This document shows, piece after piece, positions 11,973-23,119 of a stretch of 64,000 bases of DNA. The stretch is from Kitagawia praeruptora (lineage: Eukaryota; Streptophyta; Magnoliopsida; Apiales; Apiaceae). Within the stretch, counting starts at the first letter, position 1, and each line of letters opens with the position of its first letter. The notes beneath the pieces are model-generated. The model was not told the origin of the DNA, made no database searches, and was given only the letters and a program-made list of their open reading frames with translations. Location of the stretch: positions 118,397,501-118,461,500 of the forward strand of contig CM075349.1 of the NCBI GenBank assembly GCA_037693485.1, in the 5' to 3' direction. The translations under genes and the position numbers were made by a program.

Positions 11973-12310
11973 CTTACCACTGCGCTAAAAGTCCCGGTGC
12001 TTGTAGCAAGCACAACCTTATTTCTTTTAACTTTAGCCAGTGTGCGTAGCGTCACGGTCCGATTTAGGGAGATGCTGGCCATTCCATACAATCCCTCCCC
12101 CAGCATCTGCCCGCCACTACACCATGACAGAACAAATGCCTTCACCTAGTGGGATTCGAACCCGTGACCTAGCTCTGATACCAATTGTTAGGATGAGACG
12201 CTTACCACTGCGCTAAAAGCCCCAGTGCTTATTACAAGGCGCGACCTTATTTCCTTTAACCTTAGGCAATGTGCCTAGCGCCACGATCCGATTTAGAGAG
12301 ATGTTGGCCA
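11973..12310 (-). repeat. tRNA-derived SINE-like repeat, partly duplicated
   Basis: On the minus strand there is an A-box-like TAGCGCAGTGG (12205-12215) followed by a B-box-like GGTTCGAATCC (12152-12162), as in tRNA-derived SINE heads. The segment from cttaccactgcgctaaaag to about gatgctggcc (11973-12075) recurs at 12201-12310. The first copy is the one split by the hAT element. A functional tRNA gene is unlikely because an acceptor stem is not apparent. 12311-13133 shows nothing identifiable. Confidence 0.55.
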
Positions 12311-13133
12311 TGCCACACAGTAGATCCTTAAGTTTATCTTATTGTCCGTCCACGTGTCAAGGTAATGTTGCACGAATATAAGACACATGTTTAGGTGGAT
12401 TGTAGGGCATGCATGGTGTAAAAATTAGAGACAGTGAGTTGGTTTAGATATTATTGTGTGCTGGACTGCTTGTAGCAAATGCCACTATACTATGCCAGCA
12501 CAAATTGGTTCGTGATGAAAATTAAAGACAGTAAGTTGTTCAGAACAACTTGTTCTTGACCATCGTTTCGAAGATAATGTATGTCTCGGATTCAGATTGT
12601 ATTAGGAAAATTTAAAATTTATGTTTCGGATTCAGGTTGTATTGTTGTTGGATTTGGAACATCTACGGAAGATTTTATGATTAAACAAAATTTTACATTA
12701 AAAATATTTTAAAAAATGAGTAAGAAGAAGTTCACAATTAAAAATCCAGAAGAATGTGGATGCGGGTACAGATAAGGACAGAGGTGATGGTCCAAAATGC
12801 CCCCTCTCCAATTTTCATGGTTCTTCTTACCTCAATTTAGAATTTTGGTCCAAAAAATCCACCAAAATGGTATTTCGTGTTCCGTAATAACTGATGCGCA
12901 ATTTCGTCACGCGTATTAGACCCCTAATACGACATTTCGTGTGCAGCATTGTGATACGGTAGACCGTGCTGCGCAATACCCCTTGATACGGTACATGAAC
13001 ATGCGCATCATGCATTTATTTTGTGAAAAAACTGTTATGGAAAACGATTTGCCATATTTATGGGGCAGTAGAAGGTCATCGGTCTTGAAAATGATCCATT
13101 TTAGTAATTTTCTCATACAAATATGGGTGTGAG

Positions 13134-14006
13134 TAGGGCTGTAAATGAGTCGAACCGAGCCGAACTCTTAACTGTTCGTGTATCAGCTCGTTATAAATAC
13201 ATCGAACTCGAATTCGAGCTCGAACTTTGATCGAGCCAAAAATTTTGTTTGTGTATCGACTCGTTAAGAAAATTTTTATTCACGAACATGTTCGCGAACA
13301 GTTCATGAACATGGCTAACGAGCTACTATTCACGAACATCTCATAAATAGTGTTCATGATTTCGTGTTCATGAACACTTCAACCTTTTTTTTTAGAAAAT
13401 TTTTAATGCAATTAAAATAAAAATAAAATTGTGGGATGAAACATTGAAAACTCGAGAAATGCTTCGAATTTAGACTTATCAAGGAATCAAATTTGGACCA
13501 AGTTTAGTTAATACATAACGAACTAATGTTATAATTTATAATGTAACATATGTATAATTTAATTATTAGTAATAAAATAATTTATAAATTTAAACAAGGA
13601 AAATATAATGAATAGACAAAATAAACTAACATATTACTTCGTAACACTTACTTATACAATTATTTACAAATTATCGTGAATTCAAGAACTCCCGTTAAAT
13701 GTTAAAGAAATTATGTTCGCGAACGTATATATATGAAGTTCGTGCACAAACTTATTCATGAACCATATTTACGATCAAGGTTCAAGAACTATATTAATGA
13801 ACTTGCTCATGAACTATATAATCGAACTTGTTCGTGAACTTTCGAACCGAACTATGTCGTGTTTGGGTGATCAGCTCATTTACGAGACGAACCTCAAAAT
13901 CGTGTTCATGTTCAACTCGTTTATAAATCGAACCGAACTCGAATCGAACTTTTTTCGAACCGGACACCGAACTGTTCGTGAGCGTATCGACTCATTTACA
14001 GCCCTA
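13134..14006. mobile_element. Non-autonomous hAT element, 873 bp
   Basis: The terminal repeats are perfect over 20 bp (TAGGGCTGTAAATGAGTCGA and its complement). The flanking 8-bp duplication GGTGTGAG is perfect (13126-13133 and 14007-14014). The interior is rich in short inverted motifs built on gttcgtgaac and gttcatgaac, giving high folding potential. There is no transposase. 14015-14510 is AT-rich with nothing identifiable. Confidence 0.92.
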
Positions 14007-14519
14007 GGTGTGAGGTACGTAATGGGGATACGAAAATTTGTCAATTTCTAAAAATATGAAAATTTGGGATGCATCTATTTTACGTATATATTTCAATAGT
14101 TTCATTTAAATTAAACTAAATAATCATTTAACTAAGTTCTTTGTTTAATACTATTTAATATTTTAATTTAATAATATATTAAGTAATTACATTGTCTTTT
14201 GTAATTTGTGGGTGAGGAAATAATTTTCAAAAAATTTTGCACATCCAAAAATTTTTAAGAATGGATGCGACGAATAAATGAAGAATTTTAGTTTTTTAGA
14301 TAATAGTAATTCTTAAAAATCTTAAGAACTTTTTATCTCTTCTCCATTTGAAAATTCACCACAAAAATTTTAATTTTTTTCTATTAATAAAATTTCACTT
14401 GTAAATGTTTGAATTTAAAACTTTGTGTTAGTGAAGTTTAAAATATGTATTACATAATTTTTTATTTAAAATTTATTATTTATAATATATTTAATAATCA
14501 ACATCTCTTCTCTTTCTAT

Positions 14520-15100
14520 ATATAATAGAGCAATAAGGAAATAATTTGAGCCAATAAACCCCCTGTGAAATTACAGTTATACCCTTATAAGTTTTAAAAT
14601 TACATGAAATGCCACTCTTTTATTTAAATGGAAAAAAAATGAGTTTTTGTGGTGAATCGAACCTAGAACTTCCTCTACACAAGTTATCCTACCAACCACT
14701 GTGCTACATTGACTTTTTAGTTTTTAGTTAAAAAATCTTTTACATAAACCCGACCTCTCCATTATCTTATTTTTACTATTATTTTAATTTTTAAGTAAAA
14801 ATAATGGTATATATAATAGAGCAACAAGGACATAATTCGAGCCAATAATCCCCTTGTGAAATTACAGTTATACCCTTACAAGTTATAAAATTACATGAAA
14901 TGCCACTCTTTTATTTAAATGAAAAAAATGAGTTTTTGTGGTGAATCGAACCTAGAACCTCCTTTACAAAAGTTATCCTATCGACCACTATGCTATATTG
15001 ACTTTTTAATTTTAAGTTAAAAAACCTTTTACATAAACCCGACCTCTCCATTATCTTATTTTTACTATTATTTTAATTTTTGAGTAAAAATAATGGTGAT
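14520..15100 (-). repeat. 291-bp tandem duplication with tRNA-like boxes
   Basis: Two direct copies have a period of 291 bp (gagcaataagg at 14528, gagcaacaagg at 14819). Each carries on the minus strand an A-box-like TAGCACAGTGG and a B-box-like GGTTCGATTC (better preserved in copy 1), so each looks like a SINE or tRNA-derived segment. The plus-strand start tatataatagagcaa, then ttacagttataccctta, resembles Helitron 5' regions. Confidence 0.6.
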
Positions 15101-15155
15101 TCACATTATTTTAAAAATATTATATTTTAGGTTTCATAATATGGTACATGATCTA

Positions 15156-15703
15156 TCTATTACTATATATTAAACCACAACACAAGTGCAAAAAAGTGTC
15201 ATTTTAATGGTTGTGAACTTACGATTATATCCCTATATGTTTAAAAATTACAAAAGCATCATCCCTTTAATATTTATGCAAAAAATATATGAAATTATGT
15301 TAGTGTTGGGAATCAACCCTCTCGTAATTTCGGAATTCTATGCGACTTATATCTTGATGAGATATTTAAAGAAATAAATATTAAGGAGCGTACTAATTTT
15401 ATCTGGAAAGTATTGTATGACGAGTATTATTCACATCGATGATATGTCTTTTTATCATTGTTCTAAAAGAAATTGTGTTATAACCTATACAATATATTTA
15501 TATGTTACAAAACATCCTATTTTTAGTCCTCATATGATCTATACATAAATAAAATAATACATAAATTAAAATACTGATATTATAATATGTATGAACATAA
15601 AAGGTACAATTATATTCAAAAATATCCTTAAATCGTAAAACTATACAGAATTTATAACAATTGCTAGATGATGGTCCGTGCCTCGCACATGTTATTATGC
15701 TAT
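15156..15703 (+). mobile_element. Short non-autonomous Helitron
   Basis: The 5' end is A|TCTATTACTATATATTAAA. The 3' end is a hairpin-like gtgcctcgcac, then atgttattatg and CTAT, one base off the canonical CTAR. A weak second end-like sequence (gcccgtgccttgatgctcta) follows near 15846-15865. No coding capacity. 15870-16650 is AT-rich with no feature I can support. Confidence 0.5.
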
Positions 15704-16652
15704 TGTTTTGTTCTGTTTTATGTCATGTAATTAAATCTTCGTTCCTTTGCTCGGAAAGAAATATTAAAACAATTTTAAATTAGCTTAGAATGAAAAATGA
15801 AAACAATTGTAGATTAACTGAAATTATCATATGATTTATAATAGAGGCCCGTGCCTTGATGCTCTAACAATGCATTAAACTACAACTTATGATTAGACAT
15901 TCATCGCAACTACATCTTCGAGAGAGAAAAAAGACCAAAAAAGGATTGAAATATTGGGCATTCGAAACATGAAGATTCGGTGGATATGGTCATCTTAATT
16001 TTAACAACATTTCAGTCACTTTTTTTTATAATTTTTTAGCCATCATTTTTCCATTTTCTTTCTAAAGTTAACAACATTCCAGTCAACTTCTTTTATACGG
16101 AGTAATATTTTTAGACATCATTTTTCCGTGATCTTTTAAAAGAAGCCGATTTATATATTATAAAATAAATTATTGTATAACCCTTTCCTCAACTTCGGAA
16201 TCCATTTTAAGTTCGGTTAAAATTTTTATCTATATTTTGATCTACGGACTATCAAGTTAGGTATAAAGATCCATGTTTTTATTTGACCCGTTCTTAATTA
16301 TAGAAAATCTACATATTAATTTAAATATCATTAATATCAATTATAATATACATGGTAAGCTCATTAATAAAAATTTTAATTAATCTTTTAATTCAGATAA
16401 GTTCTTCAACGCATATCATCATATAATATGTACAATAAAATATTTTAATTCAAATGATCTTTAAATGTATTTGTTTTAATAATAAAAAGACAACAATTTA
16501 TTTCATTTATACTATTTCTTTCACAATTATAATTAGAAATATATAAATTTTTAACTTTTTAATTAACCAATAATTTTTTAATATTTATAATTTTTACAGA
16601 ATTATATTTTGAAATACCCGTATGTTGACTATAATCTAGTATATAACTAGTT

Positions 16653-17045
16653 TATCCTTGGGTAAGAAAAAACCTTTAGGTAAAAGTGTGGATTAAATGC
16701 CATATATAAAGATTTTAAAGAATATGTAAAATAATTTTATCTCCAACGGGACATTACTGTTATCTAAAATTATAGTCAACCCCTTCGTATTGGCTATATT
16801 TGTCGAACCGCTAGTGACCGGTAAGAAAACTACACATCATCTATTACCTCATTTATTATCATATCGAAATAATCTATTCTATTTTTAATAACTTAAAATA
16901 ACAATAACATGCTATTTTTAAAATATAACTGATCAATATGGCCAACTCCATTGGAGTAAAATTCCTTACAGATTCAGCAAATTTTACTTAATCATTATTT
17001 TACAGATTTTAGCCAATCATTTTGCAAATAGCATTGGAGATGCTC
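16653..17045. mobile_element. Tourist-like MITE, right end clear, left end eroded
   Basis: The right terminus is gcattggagatgctc (ending 17045) followed by TAA. The interior aligns with the MITE at 17183-17567 (gttatctaaaattatag, ttggctatatttgtcgaacc, ttttagccaatcat). The left terminal repeat is no longer recognisable, so the start is approximate. Confidence 0.55.
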
Positions 17046-17048
17046 TAA

Positions 17049-17069
17049 GCATCTCCAATGGAGATGCTC
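17049..17069. repeat. Collapsed Tourist-like element: termini only
   Basis: A 21-bp near-perfect palindrome consists of the family's left end (gcatctccaat) joined directly to its right end (attggagatgctc, sharing central bases). It is flanked by TAA on both sides (17046-17048 and 17070-17072), the duplication used by this family. It looks like an element reduced to its ends. Confidence 0.5.
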
Positions 17070-17072
17070 TAA

Positions 17073-17860
17073 GCATCTCCAATGGAGAGAAGCCCTTAGC
17101 TAAAATCAAAAATAGAATACCATAAATAAAATTTATAAAGATTATGTAAAAAATAATTACCTCCAATGAAGTATTACCCTTAGAGCATCTCCAATGGGAG
17201 AGACCCCTTAGGTAAATTTTAAAATTAATTACCATAAATAAGAATTATAAAGAATGTGTAAAAAAATTTACACTCCAATGGGACAAAACTGTTATCTATA
17301 ATTATAGATAATCTCTTGATGTTGGCTATATTTGTCGAACCTCTAGAGACCTGTAGTGAATTGCCACATCACTTATTTCTATATTAAAATTATATATTCC
17401 ATTAATAACAACTTGAAATATTAATAACATACCATTTTTAAAATATAGCCAATCATTATAGCCAATACCCTCAGAACACAATGTCTTACAGGTTCGACAA
17501 ATTCTACATAATCAATATTTTATGTAATTTAGCCAACCATTTTTAGCTAACGCCATTGGAGATGCTCTTAGTAAAAAAGAATTTAGATAATCTGTTATCG
17601 TTGGGTATATTTGGCCAATCTCTAGAGAATGTAAGGAAGATTTTATAAGATCTATTACCTTATATAAATAAATTTTATGTATAACCAGCTATTTACAATA
17701 TAACCAAACATTATAACCAATATATATTTACAATATAACCAAACATTATAACCAATATATCGCTGGAGCACAACATCTTACAGAGATTAAGCAAATTTTA
17801 TATAATCAATATTTTATTTGATTTAGCCAACCATTTATATCCAATTATTGGAGATGCTCT
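17073..17860. mobile_element. Tourist-like MITE interrupted by a second copy
   Basis: The left end gcatctccaatggagag and the right end tattggagatgctc are flanked by TAA at 17070-17072 and 17861-17863. A related element occupies 17183-17567 inside it. Near 17690-17760 a segment of about 41 bp (ttacaatataaccaaacatt) is tandemly duplicated. Terminal repeats of this type with TAA/TTA duplications point to PIF/Harbinger. Confidence 0.7.
17183..17567. mobile_element. Tourist-like MITE, 385 bp, nested
   Basis: The terminal repeats are gagcatctccaatgg and its exact complement, flanked by TTA (17180-17182 and 17568-17570). It lies inside the element at 17073-17860. It has no open frame. 17864-18043 shows nothing identifiable. 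Confidence 0.8.
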
Positions 17861-18043
17861 AACTACATAATAAATTTTATGTTCTACAAAAATTGAGTCA
17901 ATTTTTGGTCAAGCCAAGGGATGTATCCTTTCGACAACGCAAAAGTAAAATAATTCATCGTCATTGTATACAATTCCACCAACGGACGGAATTAAAAAAA
18001 TAATTTGGAAGGCAAATTTATAATGTTCATACTTCATTTCACT

Positions 18044-18484
18044 TCCATTATATCTATTATAGACTAACATAGGTTTTGAATCTATTTAGTAAATTACGAA
18101 TTTGTCCTTAGATTTATACTAATGTTAAAAAATTTTAGATTTATACTAATGTTAAAAAATTTGAAGTTGTAAGGAATTGAACCCATGACCTTCCAACATC
18201 TATAACTTTGTGTTCACAACTACAACCACTAAACCAAATCACTTTTTTATGCAAATTCTTAAACTCAATCACTACATCCATTATATCTATTATAGGCCAA
18301 CATAGGTTTTGAACCTATTTAGTAAATTACGAATTTGTCCTTAGATTTATACTAATGTTAAATAATTTGAAATTATAAGGAATTGAACCCATGACCTTCC
18401 AACATCTATAACTTTGTGTTCACACAACTACAACCACTAAACCAAATCACTTTTTTATGCAAATTCTTAAACTCAATCACTACA
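18044..18484 (-). repeat. Tandem duplication with tRNA-like B box
   Basis: The copies 18044-18276 and 18277-18484 are direct repeats; the first has an extra internal duplication of about 27 bp. On the minus strand each reads GGTTTAGTGGTTG (A-box-like) and later GGGTTCAATTCC (B-box-like), as in tRNA-derived repeats. The arrangement parallels the duplication at 14520-15100. Confidence 0.65.
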
Positions 18485-20608
18485 TGCTCAAATAACCCAC
18501 CTATTAGCAATATTTATTTTATAATTTATTCAAGATAAAAGTGCTCACATAATCTTACTAATTTTAATAATTTGAATTTGACAAGAATTAAACCTATGAC
18601 ATTCATATACTCATAAATTTATGCTCACGTTTATTTTTATGATTCATTAGGGATAAAATCATTAAAAAAAAATCATAGAGCAGTAAAAAATGGTAGTTGG
18701 GATGAGAAAATATAAATTGACAGATATGATATCGTCAAAGACATAATTAAGAAAGGTACTAAGTGGCCGAAAATTGGTCAAAAATAATAATAAAATCAAA
18801 GTGAGGAGGTAGGTGACGAAAAATAAGTAGAAGTCTATCACAATTAGGTAAACGGACGGAAGTGAAAAACGATCTATAAAAATTTATTACAATATTTCTC
18901 TCTTTTAACAATTATATCTATATATTAGTCAAAAAGTCAGAATATGTTTATTATTAAATTGTTACAAAAATTGATGAATGAAGTGTATAACATATTTTAC
19001 TCGATATCAGTATAATGTTTTATTTTTAAATTTTAAGTATGAAAGATACTAAGATGGCCGGAAATTGGTCAAAAAAAAAATCGGAGTGAGGAGGTAGGTG
19101 ACAGAAAATTAGTAGAAGTCTATTTCAAGTAGGTCAACGGGCGGAAGTGAAAATAGATATATAAAAATACATTACAATATTTCTCTATTTTAACAATTAT
19201 GTCTATATTAGTCTAATGGCTAGAGTATGTTTATTATTAAAATAATACAAAAAATGATAAATAAAAAGTAAAACATATTTTTACTCGATATCAATATAAC
19301 CTTTTATTTTAAGTATATTTGAACTCTATCAGTTAATCCTATTATCATCGGGTAATTTATAGATTGATTAACAAAATAGATTAAAATATTAAAAATAAGA
19401 AATAATTTACATATGGGATTTGGATTTCGCAAAAAGAATGTGAATATGATTTTTTTTTCTTTAGTCCCTCGCACCATATTTTTGCAGCATTTTCGTAATA
19501 TGCTAATGTCATTAATTTCATACAAAATTAGTTTTACAACCATATACTTAAATAGCAATATACTAATTTCACTTGAATTTTAAACTCCAATGCGAGTTTC
19601 ATCCATGTGTGAAACTAATAAACTCGAAAATTGCTGATATATACAATGTTTTATGATCACGGATGTGGTATGTGTTTTTTTTTTAATTTCCCGACTATCA
19701 TTTTGGTGTTAACTCAAATTAAAATAATATTTCTGGGATGCTTCATTATCGTAATGTTGTCTATCTTATTTTCATAGATTGAATTTTATTATAGATGTGA
19801 ACTTTTACAACATAATTCATTCGGTGAATACATTAGTACATCTCATTTTAAAAATCCGTAATGAGATATGACATTTTAATTTTAGTTACTCGTGTATTAG
19901 GTTGAATTTATAAATATCTAAATATGTTTTGTCTTGAATTTGAGATATTACCTTGGATTTTTGAAAGTTCACTTATGACAATGGATGATACAATGTATTT
20001 GAAGAAAAGATTTTGTTATGGTCAATTTGCTATTAAAAGAATACATTTGAGATGGTCAGATACCATGATCCTAGAAAGCACACATCATATATGTATTTTG
20101 GACGTGCACAACTATTAAAATAAATTCGTTGTTCTCCTTGTTCTCCGAAATTGGTCGGAAAAAAGGATTCAAAATTGGAAATGTACGTTGAGATCCAAAA
20201 TTGAAAATATGCGCTGAGATTTGCTAAGAAGAACTATATGACTGTATTATTTTTATTTTTCCGTCACATATCATTATTTCTTACAATATTAGTTTAGAAA
20301 TAATGTAATATTTAATTCTTCATCCATCCCAAAATAAAAAAGTTCGCTGTTTTTTCATGCATTTCAATACACAAAGATTATTATGGTTATACTTGAAAGC
20401 TACAATTAACTCTTACTTACTGCTTTCAGTCAGTCATTTTTCTCACATTGACTAAACATAATTAAAAATATAATTTTCATGGTTCAGAATATAATAATAT
20501 TTTATAATTATAAAATCTTAAAAAAATCGAAATACGTAAAGTAATCTAATACAATTTTTTTATATGAATAATTATATGACTCGTGCTTTGCACGGGCTAT
20601 CATACTAG
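18053..20608 (+). mobile_element. Non-autonomous Helitron, about 2.6 kb
   Basis: The element begins A|TCTATTATAGACTAACA and ends with a gtgctttgcac hairpin, then gggctatcata and CTAG before T. It contains a tandem duplication at its 5' end (18044-18484) and a second tandem duplication (18750-19316). The remainder is AT-rich without a gene. The two ends could belong to different insertions; the 3' end is the more certain. Confidence 0.55.
18750..19316 (+). repeat. Tandem duplication of about 290 bp
   Basis: Two diverged direct copies (about 18750-19041 and 19042-19316) share gtgaggaggtaggtgac, aagtagaagtctat and acaatatttctct. No coding capacity or terminal structure is visible. Confidence 0.65.
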
Positions 20609-21205
20609 TTATATATGATATATCTAACAAAATTTTACGTTATATACATAATATCTCAATTTATATCGAGAAAGAACTATAAAAAGAATGAGAGATAAGA
20701 TGGATTTACTCCTAACATTTTTATTTTTTCAATTAAAATTATTGACCTTAGTGTAAATAAAGCTTCTATTAAAAATTAAAACTACAGTATGTACAATTTC
20801 TCCTATTCTATATTAAATCATTTTTTATAAATAAGTCAAAAAAATGAGAGGATTAAACAATATTTTTTATAATTATACTTGCATTAATAAAAAGTTACTC
20901 CGTTCATCCCAAAATAATAATCCTATTTGAAAAAAAGAATATCCCAAGACCACTACCGTATCTCTCCAATTCCGTCCATGGTCCATTCATGTTTCCACCT
21001 AATTTTCAAGATCTTGTTTATCTTTTTCCCATGTATTCAAAATCGCCAGCAAATTTTCCTACAGTACGATTACTACTTGTTTTGATGTGAAAAGTACAGA
21101 ATTGGCCAAAAAGAGGACTTTTTATTAGGACTTTCAATTTTGCCTTGAATACACTTTGAATGTTGATGAATGTGACTACCGACTACATGGGACACTTGTT
21201 CGATA

Positions 21206-21636
21206 CTCCCTATGTCTCTTAAAACATTTCCTGTTTACTAAATCGGGACTATCAAAATACTCTTCCCCTTTCTATTTTAAACCATAAACAATAATATTCA
21301 ATACTCACTACTCCACCCACTACTCCTTAAAAACAATATTCAATACCCACTACTTCACCCACTACTCCTTAAAAACAATATTCAATATCCACTAATCCAC
21401 TCACTACTCCTTAAAAAATAATATTCAATACCCATTATCCACCCACTACTCTTTAAAAACTATATTCAATACCCACTACTCCACCCACTATTTCTTAAAA
21501 ACAATATTCAATACTCACTACTTATTAAAAACAATATTCAATACCCACTACTACATAAAAAAACAATATTCATTACCAATTATCTTAAAACCCGTGTTTT
21601 TAGTCAAACGGGAAAAGAATAAAGATACGGAGGGAG
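21206..21636. mobile_element. Stowaway-like MITE containing a minisatellite
   Basis: The ends are ctccctatgtctcttaaaac and the complement of a right end acggagggag, flanked by TA (21204-21205 and 21637-21638). Most of the interior is about seven imperfect units of roughly 40 bp, each with aaaacaatattcaataccca and ctactccacccactact. The right flank of the array keeps cgtgtttttagtcaaacggg, part of the usual Stowaway terminal region. Confidence 0.75.
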
Positions 21637-21639
21637 TAC

Positions 21640-22507
21640 TTCTTTTTGACATTTATAACCTTTATCAATAAATAATTTTTTTAAATGTAATATTTTATAT
21701 TAAATTTGATTCGCACCATATTTTGGTTTCACCCATAAAATTTTATTTCCCCTCTAATTTTATGTTATTTTTATAAAATAAATAAATAAATTCTATTACA
21801 ATTATAATCCTTTTATTACAATTTAATCAAAAAAGACCATGAATACATATGTTGATCTAGGTGACATGCTTATCTATAACAAACGAAATCCATTTCTAAT
21901 GGTACTTCGGTACCAAAATTTGGTTCCACCCCTAATATTCCTATTTCTCCAAGGATTCTACATTATTTTTTAATAAAATAATAAAATTGTTAAATACTAT
22001 TATAATTATATTCAGTTCACAAATAACTATTTATCATAATCATGTACATTTGTACGTATATATCAGAATCATTTAATTATTTTAAATAAACTTAAATAAA
22101 TAATATATAAAATGACCTTTATTAATAAGCAAATTCTTTGTAATTAACATAATTTTTTTTATAATAAATTAATGATCAATTTAATTAAATTTTCTAGAGC
22201 CCGTACTTCGCACGGGGTATCATCTAATATTTTATTAATAAACGAAATCCCGTTTTAATGGTACTTCCTTCTAGATTCGTGTCTCCAAAAATTATTGAAA
22301 TTCTGATGTAATTACAATTTTTTTATTGTAAACTACTAATTTGTATAAATAACGCAATTTTCTTTTGTACTTTTATCATTTTTTAAAGTATTTTTAGTAA
22401 TAAATTAAATTAAATTAAAATTTAAATAAAGAAATGATTTGAATTTTTTTATAATCAATTTAAATGAATTATCTCAACTCGTATTTTGCACAGTTATCAT
22501 TATCTAG
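21640..22507 (+). mobile_element. Cluster of degenerate Helitron 3' segments
   Basis: Two Helitron-like 3' ends occur: cccgtacttcgcacggggta then CTAA (22224-22227), and a decayed ctcgtattttgcacag then CTAG (22504-22507). Each is preceded by related sequence (aaacgaaatcc and taatggtactt at 21885 and 22240), so they are copies of one family inserted side by side. The 5' ends are not resolved. Confidence 0.5.
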
Positions 22508-22550
22508 TAAGAAAAATCTAAATATTTAGATATTTTAAATTTAACAATCA

Positions 22551-22952
22551 GGGCATCTCCAATCATGGTTCATTAACTTCATTTTTTAAGTTAAAGTACC
22601 ATAAATTCACTCCAACTGCCTTATCTTTATCTTCAAATATAAAGTAATGCTTCATTCTTTTATCTTCAACTTCAAATTTGAAGTCATATTATTCATTATG
22701 TTATTAATTATTTTATCTTCAATTATATATTTTATTGTTGCATGTAGAGATAAAGTGGGTTTGAAGTAAAATTTAGAGATAAAGTGGATTTGAAGTAAAA
22801 TATTTTATTATTATATAAAGAAATAAAGTGTGTTTGAAGTAAAATTTAGAGTAATAGTTGAAAATATTAGAGATAAAATAATGATTGGAAGTGAAAAGAT
22901 AAAAGTTTTAAAATAAAATTACTTTATAATGAAGAAATGATTGGAGATGTTC
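22551..22952. mobile_element. Tourist-like MITE, about 400 bp
   Basis: The ends are gggcatctccaatcatggtt and tgattggagatgttc, a variant of the gagcatctccaat family seen at 17183 and 24706. The interior has three copies of a gtttgaagtaaaattta motif. The target duplication is unclear, so the exact ends are approximate. Confidence 0.5.
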
Positions 22953-23119
22953 TTATCCCTCATGAACTCTTCGTATATTTGGGCTTCCTTTTTACAATAA
23001 AGGTACAAGTTCTAGTTAATGTCTGCCTTAAACCTTAATATTTGTACCGAGAATCATATTTTACATTCATCTGTTGCAAAAGATTCTTCTTTCTTTTGTT
23101 ATTACAAGTTTGTTATATG

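Larger units (their letters stand above)
20985..23003 (-). repeat. Inverted copy of the 9728-10020 repeat, broken by insertions
   Basis: Collinear pieces of the 9728-10020 repeat occur here in reverse: about 20985-21205, 22508-22550 and 22960-23003. The gaps are filled by a Stowaway element (21206-21636), Helitron-type sequence (to 22507) and a Tourist-like element (22551-22952). Confidence 0.6.

Noticed and set aside
12152..12215. A possible tRNA gene on the minus strand
   Set aside because: A and B boxes are present, but I cannot pair an acceptor stem or find a credible anticodon arm, and the sequence is part of a duplicated repeat.
12827..13132. Overlapping small frames on both strands
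   Set aside because: No recognisable motif or codon pattern and overlapping frames on opposite strands; no support for a gene.
16017..16650. Possible further Helitron or MITE in AT-rich sequence
   Set aside because: I could not find paired ends or a target duplication.
19924..20118. 64-codon frame within the third Helitron
   Set aside because: No similarity I can recognise to a known family and no splice context; could be a captured fragment but unsupported.
21290..21600. Regularly spaced repeats that might suggest a CRISPR array
   Set aside because: The units are adjacent and imperfect with no unique spacers, and they lie inside a Stowaway MITE of a plant genome.
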